From a virus, in the IMG/VR virus record IMGVR_UViG_3300042896_000357, positions 1 to 36,875 of that record: a stretch of DNA of 36,875 bases. One strand, given 5' to 3'. Made by a program: the position numbers and the translations under genes. This document shows, in pieces, positions 36,567 to 36,875 of this stretch (position 1 is the stretch's first letter; every line of letters begins with the position of its first letter). Under the pieces are notes generated by a model. That model was not told the DNA's origin. It was given only the letters and a program-made list of their open reading frames with translations, and made no database searches.

Positions 36567-36875
36567 ATATAATTATAGAGGAAATAGTATTAAATCCATT
36601 AATCCAGATTGAAGAAACAATTACGGAAGTTATCATTGAAGTTTCAGAAATGCAAGTTCCGGGGACGACTGGAGCAGATGGTAAATCAGCTTATAAATCA
36701 GCTGTAGATGGTGGTTTTGTTGGAAGCGAATTGGAATTTAATAATTTCTTATCTCAAATAAGTAAGTTAGATAATACTTCAGGCACAAATACAGGAGACG
36801 AAACAGCATCTACAATTATTAACAAAATTGGTGACGGTTCAAAAATAAATCAATCATACCTACCAAGTTATGTTG
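36563..36875 (+). CDS. Tail fibre/receptor-binding-type protein, 5' part (continues at base 1)
   Basis: ATG 36563 overlaps the preceding stop (ATGA). The N-terminus (MNIIIEEIVLNPLIQIEETI) is a beta-strand anchor, then PGTTGADGKSAYKSAVDGGF, a collagen-like or BppL-type GxxG spacer of phage fibres, then EFNNFLSQISKLD at the repeat. The frame runs unbroken through 36749-36875, which equals 1-127, and continues to 885, giving 356 residues in all. The gene is therefore intact in the circular genome and only appears split in this window. Confidence 0.85.
   Translation, partial: MNIIIEEIVLNPLIQIEETITEVIIEVSEMQVPGTTGADGKSAYKSAVDGGFVGSELEFNNFLSQISKLDNTSGTNTGDETASTIINKIGDGSKINQSYLPSYV
36749..36875. 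repeat. Terminal direct repeat, right copy
   Basis: Identical to bases 1-127; see the left copy. It lies within the fibre gene and shows that the unique genome length is 36,748 bp. Confidence 0.95.

Noticed and set aside
1-36875. Alternative genetic code (reassigned stop codons)
   Set aside because: TAA, TAG and TGA all end well-packed genes, and none occurs inside a confident gene except at the SNF2 frameshift.

Overview
The window looks like one complete, circular (or circularly permuted), AT-rich genome of a tailed double-stranded DNA phage. Its host is probably a member of the Bacteroidota, most likely Flavobacteriia. The reasons are the promoters with a TAnnTTTG -7 element (the Bacteroidota form), the lack of Shine-Dalgarno sequences before most genes, and fibre genes of a type familiar from Flavobacterium-like phages. 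Bases 1-127 are repeated exactly at 36749-36875, so the unique length is 36,748 bp and one tail-fibre gene runs across the window ends. Every supported gene is on the + strand. I see no integrase, excisionase, partition system, CRISPR array or insertion sequence, so a lytic phage is the simplest reading.

Layout. (1) 1-1603: end of the late operon: the 3' part of the junction-spanning fibre, a small protein, a likely one-piece spanin and a membrane microprotein, closed by a terminator. (2) 1604-1947: non-coding control region A, with many TTTGTTTAC-type boxes and a hairpin. (3) 1948-15201: early/replication operon: an XRE-like regulator, a DUF2800 Cas4/RecB-like nuclease, a DUF2815 ssDNA-binding protein, a roughly 490-nt structured non-coding stretch with two tRNA-like T-arms, family A DNA polymerase, an HNH endonuclease, a primase-helicase, a Nmad1/MazG-like protein, a VRR-NUC nuclease, a ParB-like protein, an SNF2 helicase split by a +1 frameshift, and many small proteins. 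(4) 15202-15792: control region B, a diverged second copy of the region A architecture. (5) 15793-25996: terminase subunits, a run of membrane microproteins, tail-type proteins and the tape measure, ending at a terminator. (6) 25997-26847: a self-contained two-gene moron with its own promoter, bounded by two identical 31-bp terminators. (7) 26902 to the window end and on to 1603: second late operon: ClpP-like prohead protease, scaffold-like protein, major capsid protein, portal, connectors, a large fibre with a signal peptide, the lysis block (holin candidates, M15 endolysin) and baseplate/fibre proteins.

Regulation can be read from the DNA. Five promoters share the fixed form ATATTTTTTATAT(C/A), 13 nt, TAnnTTTG. 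Four of them drive early genes and one drives the moron. Two late promoters (terminase and head operons) share TTTGTTTAT, 17 nt, TAnnTTTG. The -33 box of the late class is the same word that is arrayed about 18 times in control regions A and B. This suggests that one protein or one mechanism links the arrays, the early-to-late switch and possibly replication initiation.

The most unusual points are the paired control regions with co-varying hairpins, the two promoter classes, the structured RNA locus between the ssDNA-binding protein and polymerase genes, and the +1 frameshift placed exactly at Walker A of the SNF2 helicase. All functions come from reading motifs in the translations; no database search was run.
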